Assembly: GCA_026004795.1 (NCBI GenBank)
Contig: BPJV01000001.1
Span: 654,446 to 718,445 of the forward strand
DNA from: Pirellulaceae bacterium
GTDB taxonomy: Bacteria; Planctomycetota; Planctomycetia; Pirellulales; Pirellulaceae
Reading direction: 5' to 3'
DNA length: 64,000 nt
The notes under the pieces were generated by a model, which saw only the letters and a list, made by a program, of their open reading frames with translations, was not told the origin of the DNA and did not search any database. The position numbers and the translations under genes were made by a program. Below are positions 1-8,917 of the stretch, piece by piece. The number at the start of each line of letters is the position of its first letter. The stretch's first letter is position 1.

Positions 1-1782
1 CATTCCGGCGTATTCCTGGGCCACGCCCACCACCGGCAGGATGTAGGTTCCTGGGCGTCCATCGAGGATTTCGACTTCCACCCTTTCTCCGGCGCTGACT
101 CGTAGGCGCTTGGCCAAGGCATCGCTGAGCACCAATCCCTCAGGTGGCAAACGAATGGGGCGTTCGTGAGCGTTCAACAATCGGTAAAGACGGCGTTCTC
201 TCCCCAGTCCCATGATGGCTGTGCGGTGCTTTCGATGGCCGCGACGGATGTGCACTGGCACACTGCGAAATCCCTCCACGTACTGCACGCCGGGGAGCGA
301 CTTCAGCTCGTGGATGGCCGCGTGGGAGGCCAAAGGCTCGAAAACAACCTGCACGTCATGGCGCTGCGCTACCTCGAATTGAAAGTTGAGCAAGTAATGG
401 ATGGCATCGGGAGAAAAGTTGCCCATCAGCAAGACGGCCACTGCTGCCGCAATTCCCAGGACAGAGAACAAACTGTTGAGCGGGCGGCGTTGGAGATGAC
501 GAAGGATCATGCGTAGTGGAAGGGGGAACAGCCAACTCAAGCCGAGAACTTCGACCACCGAGCGGTGGTAGCGGGCAGGAGTGGGAGGCCGCATGGCCTC
601 GGCCGGCATCAAGCGAACCGCCTGCCAAACGGCTCGCCCTGCCCCGCCCACTGCGGCCGCCAGGCTAACCAGGCTGGCGGCGGCGATCGAACGTAGGTCG
701 GGATGGAATTCGAAATGTGGGAAGCGATAAAACTCGCTGTACAACTGAGCCAGTCCGACTGCCAAGCGGGAGCCGGCCAACGTTCCCACCACGGCTCCGA
801 CGGCGGTGATCCACACCGCTGTTGCGAGGTAATGCATGGCGATGGTCGAGTTGCCGAACCCGAACGCTTTCAATGCCGCGATGATCTCCCGCTGGGTTTG
901 AACGCGACGGGACAGGATGACGTTGAGCAGAAACGCGGCCACGCCGAGAAAAATCATGGGAGCGATGATGGCCATGCCGCGCAGTTGTTGGATCTCGTCG
1001 TCAAGAAACGACGCAGAGATCTGGTCTTCCCGTCCATAGGCTCCTGTGCAGCCGTACCGCTTGAGCAGGAGGTCGAGTCGGTCCAGCACTTCTTCGTAAT
1101 TGGAACCTGGTTGGAGACGCAGGGCCACATCGTTGAAGGCGCCTTCCATGTTGAATGCTGCTTCGAGGTGCTGCCGCGGCATCCACATGACGCCGAAGCG
1201 GCGGTCATCGGGGAGCAATGCTCCGGGACGAATCTGGAAGACGTACTCGGGAGACAACGCTACGCCGACGATGCGCAGCCTCTGGTAGCGCCCATTGATA
1301 ATCGCGGCGATCGAGTCGCCCAACTGCAACCGATTGGCTTCGTAGAACGCTTCGGAGACGAGTACTTCATCCCCATGCGCCGGATCGGGTTGACGACCAC
1401 GCCTCAGGTGGTAGGCGTTCAACCGTGGTGGCCGACCGCTGGGGATGGAAATCAGTCGCGCGGCGGCCGGTTCCTCCAGGCCCGGCACGTCGATCGTCAC
1501 ATCCGCTACCACGCGCGTATCGACCATCGTCACGCCATCGATCGCCGCGATTTGCGGTTCGAGCGTGCGGGGGGCGCGTCGCAGCTGCGCAAATACATGA
1601 GCGAATCGGTAGCGATCGTAGTAGGTGTCGCGCGTATCTCGCAGAAACTGAAGGATCGACGTGGACATGACGAAGACGGCAACGCCCGCCGCCACCACGG
1701 CGGCAATGGCCAACGCCTGACCCTTCGTCGCCCATAGTTCGCGAACCAACTTGCGTGTGAGAACACTTCCTTGCGTCATCAT
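1..1782 (-). CDS. FtsX/MacB-type ABC transporter permease, 3' end beyond window
   Basis: This is the membrane subunit of an ABC exporter of the FtsX/MacB/LolC class. From the ATG at 1782 (a second ATG follows at 1779) the frame is open to base 1, giving 594 codons. An N-terminal membrane helix (about residues 20-45) is followed by a long extracytoplasmic region. Three helices lie at about 265-390, and a further hydrophobic segment near 430-450 opens what looks like a second FtsX half (duplicated layout). The ATPase gene lies 112 bp upstream on the same strand, the usual pairing for this family. The substrate cannot be told; lipoprotein release, lipid or peptide export are all possible. The family call is firm; the C-terminal part is not visible. 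Confidence 0.85.
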   Translation of the reverse strand, partial: MMTQGSVLTRKLVRELWATKGQALAIAAVVAAGVAVFVMSTSILQFLRDTRDTYYDRYRFAHVFAQLRRAPRTLEPQIAAIDGVTMVDTRVVADVTIDVPGLEEPAAARLISIPSGRPPRLNAYHLRRGRQPDPAHGDEVLVSEAFYEANRLQLGDSIAAIINGRYQRLRIVGVALSPEYVFQIRPGALLPDDRRFGVMWMPRQHLEAAFNMEGAFNDVALRLQPGSNYEEVLDRLDLLLKRYGCTGAYGREDQISASFLDDEIQQLRGMAIIAPMIFLGVAAFLLNVILSRRVQTQREIIAALKAFGFGNSTIAMHYLATAVWITAVGAVVGTLAGSRLAVGLAQLYSEFYRFPHFEFHPDLRSIAAASLVSLAAAVGGAGRAVWQAVRLMPAEAMRPPTPARYHRSVVEVLGLSWLFPLPLRMILRHLQRRPLNSLFSVLGIAAAVAVLLMGNFSPDAIHYLLNFQFEVAQRHDVQVVFEPLASHAAIHELKSLPGVQYVEGFRSVPVHIRRGHRKHRTAIMGLGRERRLYRLLNAHERPIRLPPEGLVLSDALAKRLRVSAGERVEVEILDGRPGTYILPVVGVAQEYAGM

Positions 1783-1894
1783 TCAGCTCGCCTGTGGCGG
1801 ATTTTCGCTAGGACCGAAGGGGCGCCGAGGGGGATGGCGGACATCGACCCACACATGTTGTCGAGCCACGATGGTCTGCGCCGTGCCATCATCT

Positions 1895-2686
1895 CTACCA
1901 CTGGATTTCCTCAGGCGGCTTGCGCGACGCATTGTTCTCCAGCGCCGCAATCTGTCCGTCACGCATATGGAGGATGCGATCCGCCATCGCACCAATGGCG
2001 GCATTGTGCGTAATGATCATGGTGGTAGTCCCTAGCTGGCGATTGATGCGATCGATCGTCTGGAGGACCGTTACTCCCGTGGCAGCATCCAGTGCGCCCG
2101 TCGGTTCGTCGCACAGGAGAACCTCCGGTCGCTTGGCGATGGCGCGGGCGATGGCAACTCGCTGCTGCTGCCCCCCGGAGAGCTGAGCGGGAAAGTGATC
2201 TTTGCGATCCAGCAAACCCACCATTTCGAGGGCTTCTTCGGGCCGCATGGGATCGTCGACCACTTCGGTGACCAGGGCCACGTTTTCCAAGGCGGTGAGA
2301 CTGGGGATCAAGTTATAGAATTGGAACACAAACCCCACACTGCGGCGGCGATAAAGGGTCAGTTGCCGGTCGGATGCCGCGGCCAGGTCGAGCTGTTTGA
2401 AGAAGACCTGTCCGGTGGTGGGGCGATCCAATCCTCCAATGATGTTAAGCAGCGTCGATTTGCCGCTTCCACTAGGCCCCAACAGGACAAGAAATTCACC
2501 GTGGCGCACCTCCAGGTCGATGCCTCGCAAGGCATGAACGGCCACCTCACCCATCTGGTAGACTCGAGTCACCTGCCGAAGTTGGTAGACGTAACATGGG
2601 GGCGGCAGCGCATCACACGCTTCGGTGTTAGCTCCCTCCACACTGGAAGGCGATGATGAATGGCTTGAGGACGACGGTGATGGCAT
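1895..2686 (-). CDS. ABC transporter ATP-binding protein (LolD/MacB class)
   Basis: Cytoplasmic ATPase that should power the permease encoded just downstream. It shows Walker [10 protein letters not shown], a Q-loop region ([12 protein letters not shown]), the signature LSGGQQQR, Walker [10 protein letters not shown] with the following D-loop, and the H-loop IITHN, at family-typical spacing; the core is about 230 residues. The frame is open as far as 3130, but that extension would run over the hydrolase gene and has no family resemblance. The ATG at 2686 (263 aa) is preferred; it leaves a Ser/Pro-rich leader of about 30 residues before the ATPase core. The LolD/MacB class is supported by the core sequence and by the FtsX-like partner. 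Confidence 0.9.
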   Translation of the reverse strand: MPSPSSSSHSSSPSSVEGANTEACDALPPPCYVYQLRQVTRVYQMGEVAVHALRGIDLEVRHGEFLVLLGPSGSGKSTLLNIIGGLDRPTTGQVFFKQLDLAAASDRQLTLYRRRSVGFVFQFYNLIPSLTALENVALVTEVVDDPMRPEEALEMVGLLDRKDHFPAQLSGGQQQRVAIARAIAKRPEVLLCDEPTGALDAATGVTVLQTIDRINRQLGTTTMIITHNAAIGAMADRILHMRDGQIAALENNASRKPPEEIQW

Positions 2687-2969
2687 GGGGATCGGCTGAG
2701 CGGGCGGCAACTTGAACTTGGTGGTGATTAGGGAGTCAGCGGGAAAGAAGGACCACGGGCCGGATACCGGGTGGCCACTCGATAGCGTCGTTAAGATCTT
2801 GCGTGCCCACTTGGCGAAGTGCGGTCGGGAATAATCTACCGACAGAGAACACGGCCAGAGGCTATTGTACAGCAGGGCTGCCGACCACGCGACCGCGTGA
2901 TCATGTTGCCCCGAGAGTGGCAGACGAGGGTGGAAAGAACGTGCCTGGGTACCGCTCGCCGCCCGATGC

Positions 2970-3641
2970 TCACTCTCCTTTACGGCTCCCCCATGTGGCC
3001 TGCTGGTCGGCGGCCGGCGACGGCTGAGCGAAGGAACCGGTGAGCAAGAAACGGTGGACCGCCTGCGCGGTAGACGGTTGCCACAAAATGGAGGAGTGCG
3101 CGCCAGGCAAGATGATCGTCTGGCGCGCACAGGGGAGTTCCGTGCACTGGGGGGCGACCACCCAGTCCCAAGCGGCGCGGATAATTCCCACTTCGTGTGT
3201 TCGGCACGTGTCGCATGTCAACTGTTGAACGAAACTATGAGGAGTGTCGCTCAGTTGAGAAAGTGGAGGGCTCCAAGACGCGAACAGGCGGGCCAACCGC
3301 CTGGCAGCATGCGAACCACGGTTGGGGGGAGCCAGCATCACAATCCGATGCAACTTCCGCGGTTCCCCGCGGGACAAGGCGGCGCGGATGACAATGCCGC
3401 CCATACTGTGCCCCACTACATGGATGGCGGCGACTCGAGGATCTTCGTCCATGCGGCATAGGAGTTCACTGAAGCGTTCGCCAAGATCGCGGATGTCGCT
3501 GCGAACGCTAGGGTAGCCCCAGATGCTGGAGGTCCACCCCCACCGCTGTAAACGTCGGCAGAGAGGGACCATCATCAGACGATGGGCGGCGTAGCCGTGC
3601 AGCAGCACGACGTACGAACCGGAAGGGACTGCTGCACTCAT
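2970..3641 (-). CDS. alpha/beta hydrolase (lipase/esterase-like)
   Basis: A predicted serine hydrolase of about 223 aa. The oxyanion-side motif LLHGYAAH is near the N-terminus. The nucleophile elbow GHSMGG lies about 75 residues further on and is followed by a lipase-like LAPPNRGS stretch. A histidine close to the end (GAHSSIL) can serve as the catalytic base. No signal peptide is obvious. The ATG at 3641 was chosen because GGAG lies upstream; a TTG at 3692 would add 17 residues. It lies 283 bp upstream of the ATPase gene on the same strand, so co-transcription is possible but unproven. The natural substrate is unknown; an acyl ester is likely. Confidence 0.8.
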   Translation of the reverse strand: MSAAVPSGSYVVLLHGYAAHRLMMVPLCRRLQRWGWTSSIWGYPSVRSDIRDLGERFSELLCRMDEDPRVAAIHVVGHSMGGIVIRAALSRGEPRKLHRIVMLAPPNRGSHAARRLARLFASWSPPLSQLSDTPHSFVQQLTCDTCRTHEVGIIRAAWDWVVAPQCTELPCARQTIILPGAHSSILWQPSTAQAVHRFLLTGSFAQPSPAADQQATWGSRKGE

Positions 3642-3786
3642 TTCACTTGCGGACTCCACATCGACTGGCTTTCGGCGTTGCCCAAGGTACAATCATCCGT
3701 TTTCCAGCGGGGTTGTCCTGGAAACTTGTTCCCTCTGGACGTCGCCCAGCAGTGTCTACTCACGGTCTTGTTCTGAGAACAAATCC

Positions 3787-4374
3787 ATGCCAAAAACCGG
3801 GAAATTGCCGTCTTACAATCTCAATCTCGTTCTGGCCGATGGGGAGCCGCTCGATTTGCGGAACCGGCATTTGGCCGCCCTGCTGGGTTGGATGTTCCCT
3901 GGTGCGGGGCATTTTTACCAGAGACGGATGTTCAAGGGGACGGTTTTTTCCCTCTGCGTGCTGACTAGTTTCTTGATAGGGATGTTAGTTGCTCATGGCA
4001 AGTGTGTTTATGCGTCATGGAATGCCGTCGAGCGGCGATGGCAGTTTGCCTTGCAAGCGGGGGTCGGCTTCGTAGCTGTTCCCGCTATCATTCAAGCACG
4101 GACCGGCAGGTATGGAAATCCGCCCCTGTTGGGAGAGGACTTCCTCGTCGGCCCTAAATCGACGGCGGATTTGGACCGGTGGCATGCAGAAACGGGCTCC
4201 GGGTTTGACATGGGGACGTTATATACGATGGTGGCCGGTCTGTTGAATATTCTCGCCGTCTACGATGCCTACGCTGGCCCCCTTCCTCCACCCAACCACA
4301 AGAAGAAAGAGGAGGGATCCGAAGGGGAGGACCAAGAGGAGACGCCGTCGAGGGGGGGGGAGGGAAAGGAGTAG
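3787..4374 (+). CDS. membrane protein of unknown function (DUF6677-like)
   Basis: A 195-residue protein with a short hydrophilic N-terminus, then a motif typical of small integral proteins (LGWMFPGAGHFYQRR, residues 33-47), a hydrophobic helix at about 50-70, a second weak one around 98-110, and a third near 145-162. The C-terminal 35 residues are Pro-, Lys- and Glu-rich and should be cytoplasmic. From memory, the GAGHFYQ pattern with a following membrane span matches planctomycete proteins filed as DUF6677; that assignment was not checked. The next small membrane gene begins 5 bp after its stop, so the two are probably co-translated. No function can be assigned. Confidence 0.7.
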   Translation: MPKTGKLPSYNLNLVLADGEPLDLRNRHLAALLGWMFPGAGHFYQRRMFKGTVFSLCVLTSFLIGMLVAHGKCVYASWNAVERRWQFALQAGVGFVAVPAIIQARTGRYGNPPLLGEDFLVGPKSTADLDRWHAETGSGFDMGTLYTMVAGLLNILAVYDAYAGPLPPPNHKKKEEGSEGEDQEETPSRGGEGKE

Positions 4375-4379
4375 ATGGC

Positions 4380-4574
4380 ATGTTGATCAATTCTTCGTGG
4401 GCTTACCTGCTGATGTACATCCCATTGTTGGCGGCGGTCTCGTTCACCATCGGAGCAACGCGGCATGAGAGACGTGAGTTGATTCTCGATCAAGCGGTTC
4501 GAACGGCGGTGTGGATCACCTCATTCATGCTGGTCATCTACGCCGTGTTGCAGATCCTTTCCTGGATGGTGTGA
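4380..4574 (+). CDS. small two-helix membrane protein, unknown
   Basis: A 64-aa frame that starts 5 bp after the preceding membrane-protein gene. It contains two hydrophobic stretches (about residues 8-24 and 43-62) separated by a charged linker with RHERRE, so a helical hairpin with the linker in the cytoplasm is likely. I recognise no family. The tight spacing to the upstream gene and the clean two-helix layout are the reasons to call it real. Confidence 0.55.
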   Translation: MLINSSWAYLLMYIPLLAAVSFTIGATRHERRELILDQAVRTAVWITSFMLVIYAVLQILSWMV

Positions 4575-4737
4575 TCGGCGGCGCGTGGGTCGATGAGATG
4601 TCGCGGAAGGACATTGCTGACCAGTGGGAGCTCCTTGCGCGTAGCGACAGAAGGAAACGGGAGAACATGGAACGATTTCCATCGCAACCGCCTAGGGGCG
4701 GGATGCCAGTAGACTTCGATGGCCGCAGAGAATCGCC

Positions 4738-6087
4738 ATGCGCGTATTAACCTTAGGCGCCGGAACGGTCGGTACGTGGATCGCCGATTTGTTGTGCCGT
4801 CATCGGCATGATGTGACGGTGGTGGATACCGATTCGGAAACGGTCAAACGCATCAATGCCGACCTGGATGTTCGAGCCATTCACGGATCGGCGTCGCAAT
4901 CGAGCGTGTTGTTTCAAGCCGGAGTGCTTGATGCCGATATCTGTTTGGCGGTTACGGGAATCGATGAAGTGAACCTGGTAGCCGCGAGCATGGCCAAGGC
5001 CATGGGGGCCGATCGGACGATCGCTCGTGTCTACGCGCCCATCTTTCGTGATTCGAGCACTTTCGATTACCAGCGTCACTTCAACATCGATCGGTTGTTG
5101 AGTTTGGAACACCTGACCTCGATGGAGTTGGCCCGGGCCATTCATAGCCCGGAAACGATCACCTTGCAACATTTCGCCCGTGGCCAATTGGAAGTCGACG
5201 AGATCGAGGTGACGCGTCGCAGTGATGGGTTGGGCAAGCCGTTGAAGGACTTGCGGTTGCCGAGCACCGTCCGCATCGCCGCCATCCGGCGCGGCGATCG
5301 GGCATGGATTGCGCAAGCGACCGATCATGTGGAACTTGGTGATCAAATCTGCTTGATCGGCAAGCCCGATGTGGTGGAGGAGATCAAACCGTTGTTCACT
5401 GTCGGCCAGCCGCCGTCGCGATTTGTCGTCATCGCTGGTGGTGGTGAAACGGGGTTCCACCTGGCCCGTGCATTGGAGGCGCAGCGTCACCGCGTGCTGT
5501 TGCTGGAAGCCGACCCCGATCGTTGTGATTACCTCGCCAACTACCTGAGTCGCGCGACGGTCGTTTGTGCCGATGCCACCCGGAAGTTAACTCTGGAGGA
5601 GGAACGAGTGGGACATTGCGATTACTTCGTGGCCTGTACCGGACTGGATGAGAACAACATCATGGCATGTCTGGAGGCCAAGGAGTTAGGGGCCAAGAAG
5701 ATCATGGCCGTGGTGGGGCGTCCGGACTATGCCAGCATCGTCAGTCGATTGGGGATCGACCTGGCCGTCAGTGAACGCGACGTCATGGCTCGGCAAGTGC
5801 TCAGCATGTTGGAGAAGGGGGCGGTTGTTAGTCGCAAACGGTTGCCCGGTAGCGATATTTTCGTGTTGGAGATCGATGTCCAGCCGGGCTCAACCGCCAC
5901 GGAGGCGAAGCTCAAGGAGTGGGGCTTGCCTCCCGGAGTGCTCGTAGCAGCCGTGTTGGAAGGGGATTTCGTCAAGGTGCCCGGCGCGGACGACACCTTG
6001 AGTCCGGGGACCACGGCGCTGGTGCTGGCTTCCAGCGAACAAGTCGACGAGGTCGTGCAGGTTTTCGAGAGTCCACAAGACGACTGA
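4738..6087 (+). CDS. trkA: Trk potassium uptake system regulatory subunit TrkA
   Basis: Peripheral NAD-binding subunit that gates the TrkH potassium channel. The 449-residue protein has the classic duplicated RCK layout. The first nucleotide-binding fold starts at residue 1 with GAGTVG, followed by VVDTDSE. Its RCK-C domain is at about 150-220. The second fold starts near residue 233 with GGGETG, followed by LLEADPD, and a second RCK-C domain spans about 370-445. Length and arrangement are those of typical TrkA. The gene is 13 bp upstream of trkH, which makes a two-gene potassium-uptake operon. Confidence 0.95.
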   Translation: MRVLTLGAGTVGTWIADLLCRHRHDVTVVDTDSETVKRINADLDVRAIHGSASQSSVLFQAGVLDADICLAVTGIDEVNLVAASMAKAMGADRTIARVYAPIFRDSSTFDYQRHFNIDRLLSLEHLTSMELARAIHSPETITLQHFARGQLEVDEIEVTRRSDGLGKPLKDLRLPSTVRIAAIRRGDRAWIAQATDHVELGDQICLIGKPDVVEEIKPLFTVGQPPSRFVVIAGGGETGFHLARALEAQRHRVLLLEADPDRCDYLANYLSRATVVCADATRKLTLEEERVGHCDYFVACTGLDENNIMACLEAKELGAKKIMAVVGRPDYASIVSRLGIDLAVSERDVMARQVLSMLEKGAVVSRKRLPGSDIFVLEIDVQPGSTATEAKLKEWGLPPGVLVAAVLEGDFVKVPGADDTLSPGTTALVLASSEQVDEVVQVFESPQDD

Positions 6088-6099
6088 TGCGCAGCGCCG

Positions 6100-7695
6100 A
6101 TGAACTACCGACTACTAGCACGTTCGTTAGGCATGATCGCTCTGTTGTTAGCAGCTACCATGCTCTTCTCGCTCCCTTGGGCTCATCCGGCTTTGGGGCG
6201 TCACGGGCACTTGGAATCCACCATCGATGCGCGTTTTGAGGTGCATGGCTTCACGGCTCTCCTGCTCAGCAGCCTGGTGGCCGGCGCCGTGGGATGCGTT
6301 CTGTGGTGGTTCGGCCGTTCGGCCCGTGGGCATCATCTCTTTCGCAAGGAAGCCATGGCGACGGTGGGACTGGCATGGATCATGGCTACCCTGCTAGGTG
6401 CCCTCCCCTACCTGTTCGCTGGCGTCGAGCTGGAGCCGGGGCGGCGGATGAATCTGATCGATGCCATGTTCGAGTCGCAGTCGGGGTTCAGCACCACGGG
6501 GGCCACCGTGCTGACCAATCTCGAAGATCCCCGCATGGTGCCGCACTGTATTTTGTTCTGGCGCAGCAGCACGCATTTCCTCGGCGGCTTGGGGATCGTC
6601 GTCCTGTTGGTCGCGATTCTCGGCCAAGGAGCAGGAGGAAAAGCGATGATGCGGGCCGAGATCACCGGGCCGACTAAGGAATCATCCTTCAGTCGGATGC
6701 AAAAAACGGCCGTCGTTTTCGCCACGATTTACATCGTGTTGAACGCCCTGCTCACCATGATCTATTGGATTGGCGGCATGTCGTTGTTCGATGCCCTGTG
6801 CCATGCGTTTGGAACGATGGCTACAGGAGGTTTCAGTACCTACAACAAGAGCTTGGGGCATTTCGAGAGTCCTTGGATCGAGTACGTCACCACGGGGTTC
6901 ATGATCATTGCCGGCACCAACTTCGGATTGCTTTTGTTGGTTGCCGCCGGGCAAGGGCGCCGCCTGCTCAGTGATCCAGAATGGCAAGTCTACGTCAGCA
7001 TCATCGCTATCGTCACCCTCGCCGTGATCGGATTCGGCCTGTGGCACGGTGACTTCGATGCTCCGGAAGAGGCGTTTCGTAATAGTCTGTTCCAAGTGGT
7101 GTCGATCATGACCACCACCGGGTACGGCACCGACGATTACGACGCGTGGAATAACTTCGGCCGCGGCGTGTTGTTGTTGCTGATGTTTGTTGGCGGATGT
7201 GCAGGGAGCACCGGAGGGGGGATGAAGGTGATTCGCCACGTGTTGATGGCGAAAATACTGCGGCATGAACTCGAGTTGGCCTACCATCCCAACGTGCGTC
7301 GTCCGCTACGGTTGGGCGATCAAATCCTCTCCGATCCTGATATCCGCAAGCACATCCTCGTCTATTTTGCCCTGGTTTCGGCCGTCTTCGCTTGCAGTTG
7401 GTTAATTCTGATTACCATCGAACCGGATACGCAGTGGCTGGCGCCCGAAACGCCCCCTGCGCCGGGAGTGCGTGCGGCCGATCAACTGGACCACAAGCTG
7501 ATCGACTGCGCCAGTGCCGTAGCGGCCACCTTGCACAATATCGGTCCGGGATACGGGGTTGTTGGTCCCACCGCCAATTACGCGCAATTCGCTCCGATGA
7601 GCAAATTGTTGTTCGTCTTTCTGATGATGCTCGGACGTTTGGAAATGTTCAGCATCCTCGTGCTCTTTCTGCCCGCCTTTTGGCGAAAGATCTAG
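6100..7695 (+). CDS. trkH: Trk potassium uptake channel subunit TrkH
   Basis: Integral membrane potassium-translocating subunit (531 aa). All four selectivity-filter loops of the family are visible: SGFSTTGATVL, GTMATGGFSTYN, TTTGYGTDDY, and the last loop near residue 475 (LHNIGPGYG). The intervening GGCAGSTGGGMKVIR region matches TrkH well. About ten hydrophobic helices are present. It works with TrkA, encoded immediately upstream. A hydrophilic Pro-rich insertion between late helices (about residues 445-465) is somewhat long but not disruptive. Confidence 0.95.
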   Translation: MNYRLLARSLGMIALLLAATMLFSLPWAHPALGRHGHLESTIDARFEVHGFTALLLSSLVAGAVGCVLWWFGRSARGHHLFRKEAMATVGLAWIMATLLGALPYLFAGVELEPGRRMNLIDAMFESQSGFSTTGATVLTNLEDPRMVPHCILFWRSSTHFLGGLGIVVLLVAILGQGAGGKAMMRAEITGPTKESSFSRMQKTAVVFATIYIVLNALLTMIYWIGGMSLFDALCHAFGTMATGGFSTYNKSLGHFESPWIEYVTTGFMIIAGTNFGLLLLVAAGQGRRLLSDPEWQVYVSIIAIVTLAVIGFGLWHGDFDAPEEAFRNSLFQVVSIMTTTGYGTDDYDAWNNFGRGVLLLLMFVGGCAGSTGGGMKVIRHVLMAKILRHELELAYHPNVRRPLRLGDQILSDPDIRKHILVYFALVSAVFACSWLILITIEPDTQWLAPETPPAPGVRAADQLDHKLIDCASAVAATLHNIGPGYGVVGPTANYAQFAPMSKLLFVFLMMLGRLEMFSILVLFLPAFWRKI

Positions 7696-7754
7696 CGGCA
7701 GCGGCAGCGTTTTCCTGGTGAGAGTGCACCACGGGCATGCTATCGTCAGGGAGC

Positions 7755-8822
7755 CTACTTGCACCGCCAGTAATCGTGTCGAGTGATGTTCAGACGGCGG
7801 GCCGTGGGGGCGATGGCTTCCGCAAAGCGGGTGGCGTCGACCGGGTAACCGGCCGTCGGACGCAAGCCCGGCAAATGCCCGGTCCAGAATGCATTGAAGC
7901 ATTCCATCGATCGCTCCCGTACATATTTTGCCCACATCGATGCCGCAGCCACCGGCGGCAAACGATCGCCTCCTACGGAGAAGTGGAACTGGAGATGCCG
8001 CTGCGGATCCGTGTAACTGCTCCGGTGCCGATCGCAGCGACGGCACTCGAACCACGCCTCTGGGAACACATCGACCAGGAGACCAGAGTAGTTGCGGCGC
8101 CCGCCGTGCCGATCACAAAACACTTCCGTGGGAAGTATGCCATCGTGCGCATAGCTGGTCAGGCAGTGACGCGCTAGTTGCAGGGTCAACTGCGATAAGA
8201 CGATACCCTTGGAGCCCCAGCGGCTGATTAGCGCATTGAAGTGCGGCTCCGTGACGATTAGGGCCCGCAGGCCGATCAAGGTAACTCCGCGGTTGTTTAA
8301 TCGCTGAACCAGCGGCGGGAGCAGCAGGTCGACTTCCGTCGCCACTTGATCGCCACTGGGAATACGTTTGTCGATTAGGGCTTCGTGCCAGGGTTGTGCG
8401 GCAAACGTCGAGCACGCCCCGGCATGTTGGACAGGCGAGCGGCTCGAGCAGAGGGGCGGCTTGCTGCGAGGATCGGTGGTAAGGGATGCCGACCACTGGA
8501 CAAAGTCGGGGAAAAGGTTCGCGAACGTAGTGGGGCGGATCCCGCATAGCTTCAAGAGCCCCCAAACCCCCAACTCGAGCGTCATCAAGCCCGACGATGG
8601 CTGGTAGAGTCGCTTGGAATCCCCCAAAGGTAGGTAAGATGCTCCGGGTTTCCATGGTGCCGCACGCGTGGGGCCTGCCAAACAGGGATCCCAATCCCCT
8701 TCCTCCCAACGGGCGGGCACCTTCCAGATGCTCGCCGCGATGACCAACGGGCCGAGGTTGGGGCCATAACCGGCCTCATCGATTCCCAGGATGAGGCGTT
8801 TTTCGGGAGTAGTTTCTAACAT
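7755..8822 (-). CDS. RNase HII-like protein, enlarged
   Basis: The N-terminus carries the RNase HII active-site signature in the form GIDEAGYGPNLGPLV (about residue 12), followed by GDSKRLY, which corresponds to the DSKKL motif of the family. A central CDRHGGRRNY could supply the third acidic residue. A C-terminal ASMWAKYVRER corresponds to the ASI(I/V)AKVxRD helix. This supports an endonuclease acting on RNA/DNA hybrids. At 355 aa it is much longer than the usual 200 or so, because of large inserted segments between the motifs. The ATG at 8822 was chosen; upstream codons to 8945 look non-coding and run into the divergent gene. It may have a specialised role beside a standard RNase HII elsewhere. 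Confidence 0.75.
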   Translation of the reverse strand: MLETTPEKRLILGIDEAGYGPNLGPLVIAASIWKVPARWEEGDWDPCLAGPTRAAPWKPGASYLPLGDSKRLYQPSSGLMTLELGVWGLLKLCGIRPTTFANLFPDFVQWSASLTTDPRSKPPLCSSRSPVQHAGACSTFAAQPWHEALIDKRIPSGDQVATEVDLLLPPLVQRLNNRGVTLIGLRALIVTEPHFNALISRWGSKGIVLSQLTLQLARHCLTSYAHDGILPTEVFCDRHGGRRNYSGLLVDVFPEAWFECRRCDRHRSSYTDPQRHLQFHFSVGGDRLPPVAAASMWAKYVRERSMECFNAFWTGHLPGLRPTAGYPVDATRFAEAIAPTARRLNITRHDYWRCK

Positions 8823-8917
8823 TCTGATGGAAATAGTGGCACATTCGGTCAATAATGAAAGCTGGCGAAGGAGCGAATCGCGATGCTTGTCTTCTCTTCT
8901 CAAGGGGTCGCAGGTCA

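Noticed and set aside
2687-3130. N-terminal extension of the ABC ATPase frame
   Set aside because: It overlaps the hydrolase gene, is rich in Arg/Ser/Pro, and ATPases of this class are about 230-260 residues long.
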